From the NCBI GenBank assembly GCA_015680685.1, contig MNCI01006000.1, forward strand, positions 369,633 through 432,621: 62,989 nucleotides of DNA, given 5' to 3'. A model generated the notes under the pieces. That model saw only the letters and a program-made list of their open reading frames with translations, had not been told where the DNA came from and did no database searches. The DNA comes from Gnetum montanum (Eukaryota > Streptophyta > Gnetopsida > Gnetales > Gnetaceae). The translations under genes and the position numbers were made by a program. This document shows positions 57,000 to 62,989 of this stretch, piece after piece (positions within the stretch are counted from its first letter, which is position 1; each line of letters starts with the position of its first letter).

Positions 57000-59080
57000 A
57001 CTCTTCCTCCATGATTGAGTTTAGGGCTAGCACCTACCAACCTCCGTTTTGATTGAAATCACCAAATGTTCGAGGAAGTGACTAATATGCTTTGTAGCAC
57101 CCCAAGTATTGAACTTATTCTTTAGAAGCATACTCTCCTTGGTCATGTTTCTTGGAAAATAATGATGAAGAGGAGGATGAGTATGAATTCTCATTAATAG
57201 TTGTGATCTTATTTCTTTTACAAAAGTGCTTTCATTTGTGCGGTGATGAATTTTATACCATGCAAGGAACATGATTATTGTGGTATTTCCCAATAGTATA
57301 TGATGATGGAAAATTGAGGGTAGTATCTTGTATTTTGTATTGAACATGTTTTAATTGTAGCTAATTTAAAATTTCCTCTTGTAATGGAATAGAAGGTCAT
57401 GATGGACATTATTGGATCTATTGCTGTTGAGATTGTTGTGGTGGATATGGCTAATATTGATGGGACATTGTATGAAGTATTTGGTTCATAGCCTATTGAG
57501 TTTCATAATAGGAAGGAGGATGACATAAGGAATATTTTTGTGATGTAAAAGGGGCACTCCAAGGATTACATTTCATTCTTTCTTAACGTTGTGGGTGAAA
57601 AAATGAACCACAAGGATAAGAAATTTGATTATAGTAAGGCCTCTTACGCTTTGTTGAACTTTCACAACTTTTTCCTTGTGGTGTAATTTCCTTTACAAAT
57701 TCTTCAACAACTTTGTTTTACACATTATTGAAACCTAAAATTATCTTTTGACTTAGTATATCTCAAACCTTATCAACAACATTGGCAAGATTTGCCAAAG
57801 TCTTTTTGGTTTGTAGGCTTTCTTGCACAAGGGTCTTGATAGTATTAGAAAGTTGAATCTTACATTCAACATTCTTTAGATTCTTCTGAAATTAGTGTTT
57901 TATGTTAGCTTCCTCCACATTGACATGCTTATGTCATTTACCTTCTAACTTTGCCATGACATCTAACACAATAAGAATTTGAGCTACTGACCTTTGGTAG
58001 AGATTACCCATGACATACATATCCATCCTTTCATGAGTTTGTGATAGTAGTCTTTCTATCATGTGCATCAATTGGTCATGTTTTCTGAACCCATGATTTA
58101 GACATTGATTAAGCATGCAATTGTACAATTCTATGATCATATCTAATGATTCATTGGTATCCTACTTTCATCCTACTATCTTCTTTCTAAGATTTGTAAC
58201 TCTTGTATAAGATTAAAATCTAGCATTGAAATCTTTTAACATGTGCATCTAAGAATAGATTGAATTGGGTAAAAGAGCTTGATACCATATTTTAGCATGA
58301 TTAGTGAGTGTGTGGGGAAAAATATGGAGTTTCTACCACTCATTGTTTAACTCTTTTAGCTCACAAGTGATGATACATGTTTGAACATGAAGCTACAGAT
58401 CATCATTTAACTACCCATTAAATGTGAGAATGCTAGTCATAGATAACTTTTTTATTCTACTCTCCTTAATGATTTTATGTGCAATGCAAATCGCTTCATG
58501 AATTTGACCTTGGTAGATCCATGGGAATAATGGCTCATCCAAGCCATTAACACCTCCATCCAAATGAAGGTGGGACAAAATTGGAATGATGGACTACTTC
58601 AAATCACCACAAGTATAGCTTAAGTCCCATGGAAAAGGATGTAGGAATCTCCTTCCCTTGGTATTATTCATGTTGTAGACATGGGAGTATCTAGGAGAAG
58701 GTCTTGCTTACTTCCCAAGATGTATGTGCTCGTGCTCCTACTCTACATTCATATCATGAAGCTCTTTCTTCTCATGAACAACATACTTTAATTGTTGGGC
58801 TAACATGGGTTCATAGTTTGCCAAATCCTTAATGAATCCTTGATTAGACAAAATATCCTCAAAGGTGGTAGGTGCTGATTCTCAAGGTTCTTTGCAAAAT
58901 CATCCATGTATATCATGACATCATCCCAATTTGTCTTGATCAAATTTCACCACAATAGGAGGTGTTGCTTCATTTACCACCTTTTTGAAAGTGATTTGGA
59001 CCAATTAAATTTTTTGATTCAATCTATTTTCATTACTTAATTTATCCATGGTTGCTCAGGTTCTTTATTTCCTACAAAAT
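57000..59080 (-). pseudogene. gag of a second, older Ty3/gypsy element
   Basis: On the - strand: P-W-I-Y-Q-G-Q at about 58510, F-P-H-T-L-T-N-H-A-K-I-W-Y at about 58310, then L-N-Q-C-L-N-H-G-F-R-K-H-D-Q within the open frame 58140-57934. These follow the Athila/Tat gag pattern (F-P-x-S-L-x-x-x-A-x-x-W; C-P-N-H-G-F). It lies outside the 11.9-kb element, to the right of its target duplication, so it belongs to another insertion. The 106-codon open frame at 57347-57027 has no recognisable domain. No pol is visible next to it. Confidence 0.7.
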
Positions 59081-60540
59081 CAACGACTTAAAAAAATAAA
59101 AATTGAAAATGTACTAATATTTGAAAGTAATTTACCAATATCTTCCTTAGCAATGACATCAATGATACGAGGTCTTATCAATTTTAACCTATGGGATTAT
59201 ATCATACCAAACATGATGTGATCCAGTTGTAAGCTTCGAAGATGATGTTGAGTAGATTGCCAAGAATGCTCATGTATGTCATTGCATTTAGTAAATATAA
59301 AAGAGATATTAATACATATGTTAAAAGAAAGATTTCATGTTGCCATGGTAGGGAATAAAGAAAATATTTATGATTTTTTATTTTATAATTTTTATGGATG
59401 TTATAATTATAAGGAAAGAAATAATAATAAACACTCATGCATCACAATCCTTTGTGGAAATAGGCATACTACTCATGTTGTATCCCTCTTAGAGATAGAT
59501 GTAACACTACATATGAAAAATAATAAAAATGACTCTTAGTAACAACCCCAATGGTCCAACACCATGATGTATAGTTATGACCTCTTTGGACAAGGAAGAA
59601 TTATCATAACTTAATTAAATAGAAATTAATTAAATATTTTTGTTGTTTTAATTTTTAAGGCATTAATGATGAAACAATAGAAAACAATTATATTTGTTCA
59701 CTATGCAAACATTGGACTCCACATTTATCAAATGATGTTAGGCTACATAAGCAAGGAAGTATTTTGATAGAGTCTAGCAACATTTGTGAAAGTGATGACT
59801 CAAAATACACACATAACAAGAAAAGAAATCAACTTACCCAAGGGAGGAAGAGCTCTTCACACAAACTAGATGTCAAAAGGTAAAATGAAATGTCTAAGTA
59901 TGCTTAGATATGTATGAGAGCTCATCTCAAGTATTTATAGTTTTTGCAATGTAAAGGAGAAAATTTGTTAGCACCTATACAACAATGGAGATCCATCAAC
60001 ATAGCTCAAGCCGATCATGATTGCATCACAAGCAAAGAAGACCAAACCATGCTTGTCTAGGGATGCATCAATGCCCCTACACTAATGTAGGGGGTGCACT
60101 AATGTAGCTGAGTTAGAACACCCTCATAAACTACACTTTGTACCATTGATCTTGGATTAAAACTAAAACCTAAGAGGACATGTTGGAAGGACTATAGAAC
60201 ATATAAATGAAGCAAGAATAATCCTAAGGAACTTGGAACATGTACAGAACCTCAAAGTATGACAAAGAGGTTAAGGGAGCAACCTATGAGACATAGAATC
60301 TCAACTAAACATGCTAGACTACAAACACATGGAACCTAACATATTAAATCTAGGGCTTACAATAGACATACAAAATTCCACTAGATGTTTCATCATATAT
60401 TTTATGATTTGGAAGATAATTTTATATTTAAATACATATTTACTTGTAATAGTAAAGGTTAGAACATCCTGAATTCATTTCTACTAATATTTAAGTAATC
60501 CTTGGTTCATCATATTTGGATCTCTTTGATCTTTTACATT
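59081..60540 (-). other. possible 5' leader and LTR of the second gag element
   Basis: A TATA-like ctataaata (- strand, about 59932-59941) and 'gatgcatcaatgcccc' near 60062 resemble the promoter half of the 44- and 55-kb LTRs. 'accccaatggtcc..cacca' next to tgatg at 59544-59567 could be a decayed primer site. No matching left LTR was found, so this is a weak call. Confidence 0.3.
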
Positions 60541-61310
60541 TGATGAGTGGCGAGGTACCCCTACACTCAACCATACGAATACAAGCGTTACATGCACGAT
60601 CTGATCGAGCTCCATAGACTAAGTGCTTACATGCCTTATGGAACACTTAAGGTTAATTGTTCGTTGTCTTCCCAGACTTACTTGTATTTGTCATGGTTGT
60701 ATGGTTAAGTAAGTCTAAGGTATGTGATTTTTATATCTTTTATGTTTTATCTCCTATGATAATGAGGGAAAGGATGAAGAGACTAAGTAACTAACTTTAA
60801 CTAACTAAGTTTTAATGCCTAGCATTGATATCCATTCCCACTTGTTGTTCACACCCTAAACCAATGCAACCTTCTGGGATTACCAAACGCTATTCGTTAC
60901 TGGGATTACCAAGTGTAATGCATGTGCTCGAAGCGGTCGTACTGAATGCACTTACCTAGGAGTGTTGAGGGTTGAGAGAGGTTAATTAACTAATAAAGCA
61001 TTTAAAAAATTAACAATAATTAAAGTCCTAATTAGCTTAGTCCATGCACTGCAAGGTTTATCCAAAAGTTCATCTTTATTTCTGTACACAAACGTGTGCT
61101 CAGGTACAATATTTGCTCAAATAAAGATCTGTTCACTTTGGGACTCCTACTGTGGGCACATGGAAATTATTCTATCTCTAGAGAGGTAAAATTGCCAGAG
61201 TTTCACTAACGGTCTAGATCTAGATGGAGAAACAAGGGAGAGCCACCTCTTATTTATAGAATTGGCGACACGCTGTGATATCGTGGTAGATGCGATATCG
61301 TGTCCCATCA
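60541..61310 (-). repeat. 3' LTR of a further Tat/Athila-like element
   Basis: 770 bp. On the - strand it starts TGATGGGACACG and ends TAGGGGTACCTCGCCACTCA plus TCA, the same end as positions 320-343. TATAAATA (- strand) at 61251-61258. Because the purine tract lies on its right, the body of the element is to the right and runs out of the window. Confidence 0.88.
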
Positions 61311-61345
61311 TATCCCCATGAATGAATAAAAAATCGTCCTCGAGT
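61311..61345 (-). promoter_or_regulatory. polypurine tract region
   Basis: On the - strand CTCGAGGACGATTTTT leads to CATGGGGATA, which abuts the LTR. The arrangement is the same as at 24303 and 44842. Confidence 0.8.
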
Positions 61346-62989
61346 TCCTTAAAAAATATTGGAAAGGTATCAGATTATTGACTTGAATGGAACTAATGGT
61401 GAATGGGATGATATGTGAATGGATCATCATTACAAAACATGAAAAAACTGGTGTTCACGACAACAAGAGTGAACACTTTATACATTTAACATTAGGCCTT
61501 ATTTGGTAGCTGAGAGAGAAGAGAGAAGAGAGAAGAAGTCTGCTGCTGCCAATGCCAAGATTGCGTCTCTCATTGTCCATCCATAAGCACACCATCAATC
61601 TTGTTCCTTACATAACTACTTCAGCACCAATCCATTCCAAGTGTTTCCTCCAGGTTCGATCCATTATTGTATGATTGCCATCTGCACATACAACATAGTC
61701 TTATATTATCAAGGGTAGATGAATCACAATGCAGTTGATACCTTGCTTTGGTGAAAGGTCCATTGTCTGAGTTGTGGTATGGCTGATTGCGGATTTTGGA
61801 GATATAATAGTGGTGAATACCGAAGGTGTAGGGGTTACAAGAAAATCAAAAAAATTGGGTCTGGACCCCCATGAATAAGAGCGAACCTCTGGTAGTGATA
61901 GAATGGAGAAAGAAAAGGAATAATAAAGATGAAGAAAAAGAGACAACTGTAACATCGATGAAAGGGATGTTAAGATGGAAATGAACAAAATAGAGTTGAT
62001 TGCAAAAAATGTTAAGGGAAAGAATTTAACTGATGCACCAAATAGGAATGCCAGTGGGTCCTCCCCAAAGCAGGCTCATGCCCTTAATGCCCTGATAATC
62101 CCACATTCAAAGAGTCTATAGGTTCTAGGAATGTCATTTGGAAACAAGAGTTAAAGTCTTAACCATAAGAATTTGCCAAGAAGAAAATAATGTGTTAACT
62201 AAAATATACACTAATGATACAACCAACAATGAGGTGAACAATGGAGAGAAGGATGGAGAAAAGAGAATGGAATGGAATCCCAAGAAAAAGGTGGTGTACA
62301 GTCCCTTGTGTATTTCAATGATTAATGTGACTTAGTAGATCCCATTTTGAGTTCGGCCTTAAACAACCCACATCCAGTGACTTCACATTAATGCATTCAG
62401 CCAATCCATCCACTTGAAGTAACAAGAATGCATCGCCCAAAGAGCCACCACCATTCCGACGAAGCAAAGGAGGAGAGAATAGTAAGCGAGAAGGGCTGTA
62501 GTTAGAGGGAACATGTTTATTTTAGTTCCATAACTAGTGCTTGTAGCCAAAATGATTATTTTGTCTAAGGGGTGTGCTCTGATCCTCACTATTTTTTTTG
62601 TGTTTATATGTGAGAACCACACCATGCAAAGACTTTGTTATTTTTATTAGCTTAGCTTCTTGATGATTGAACAATGTTAGAATGGTAAGAAAACTCAAAA
62701 AGGAAAACACCCAATCATCCAAGAGAATGGCCAACACAAATGCATCAAATACCCTTGAAGTCATACCTTGTTCAATCGTTGAGTCCTTCCTTAGTTTGAG
62801 AAATGCCTAGTCATTGATTCGTTGATAGTTATTATTTAGAAAGGGACTATACATTTCCAAGCTGAGAGAGACCATAGAAATTTATGGATGTATGGATGAA
62901 GTGAACTCATTGCTTGCTATATCAAAAGAACAATACCTTAGTATCAACATTGTAACTTAAAGGTAAAAACGAAACATTAGCAATCAATA
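61346..62989 (-). mobile_element. 3' internal region of the element, non-coding, incomplete
   Basis: It shares 'gtgggtcctccccaaag' (62057) and 'tctaaggggtgtgctctga' / 'gagaaccacaccatgcaaa' (62566-62630) with the spacer of the 11.9-kb element. The extra ORF that lies between these blocks and the LTR in that element is absent here: the gap is about 0.7 kb instead of about 4 kb. The 95-codon frame at 61988-61701 has no recognisable domain. Confidence 0.65.

Noticed and set aside
1-62989. CRISPR array, rRNA genes or bacterial operons
   Set aside because: No regularly spaced short repeats, no rRNA motifs, and the gene structure with spliceosomal introns is that of a plant nucleus.

Overview
This window reads as nuclear DNA of a seed plant with a very large, repeat-filled genome, most likely a gymnosperm such as a conifer. 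The case rests on overall AT richness, one ordinary plant gene stretched over about 22.5 kb by introns of 5.3 and 16.3 kb, and a background made almost entirely of old, stop-riddled retrotransposons. The species cannot be named from the sequence.

One host gene is supported: a GNAT-family N-acetyltransferase with a likely plastid transit peptide, on the + strand. Its three coding exons (10139-10796, 16054-16186, 32453-32666) join to exactly 1005 nt, or 334 codons plus a stop, with GT-AG borders. The 16.3-kb second intron falls inside the codon for R264, within the acetyl-CoA binding motif R-x-x-G-x-G.

Layout. 1-343: end of an LTR. 344-3941: degenerate repeats and an LTR-like fragment. 3942 to about 9480: a dead LINE (+) split by a 508-bp solo LTR with a target-site duplication (TSD). 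9.8-32.9 kb: the GNAT gene. Intron 1 holds a second LINE (-) and a C-rich tract. Intron 2 holds a complete 5.4-kb LTR element (19851-25265, TSD GTAGG), tRNA-derived SINE heads, and Ty3/gypsy and LINE scraps. 32.9-43.9 kb: more SINE heads, a LINE C-terminus and a possible large LTR. 43965-55845: a complete 11.9-kb Ty3/gypsy element on the - strand (TSD ATAGC). 57-59 kb: a second gag on the - strand. 60541-62989: the 3' LTR and 3' internal region of another related element that runs off the window.

The two complete LTR elements, the LTR end at position 1 and the LTR at 60.5 kb appear to belong to one Tat/Athila-like group. They share the LTR end motif, a tRNA-Asp-like primer site where it can be seen, and a purine tract just before the 3' LTR. 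Both complete elements carry an extra ORF: a plant-transposon-protein-like N-terminal half followed by coiled coil. In the 5.4-kb copy this ORF is nearly all that remains, because mid-gag through pol is absent. In the 11.9-kb copy the reverse transcriptase core is missing and the third integrase catalytic residue is Lys. Most stops in the old copies sit where CAG or TGG would be expected, which fits decay by cytosine deamination.
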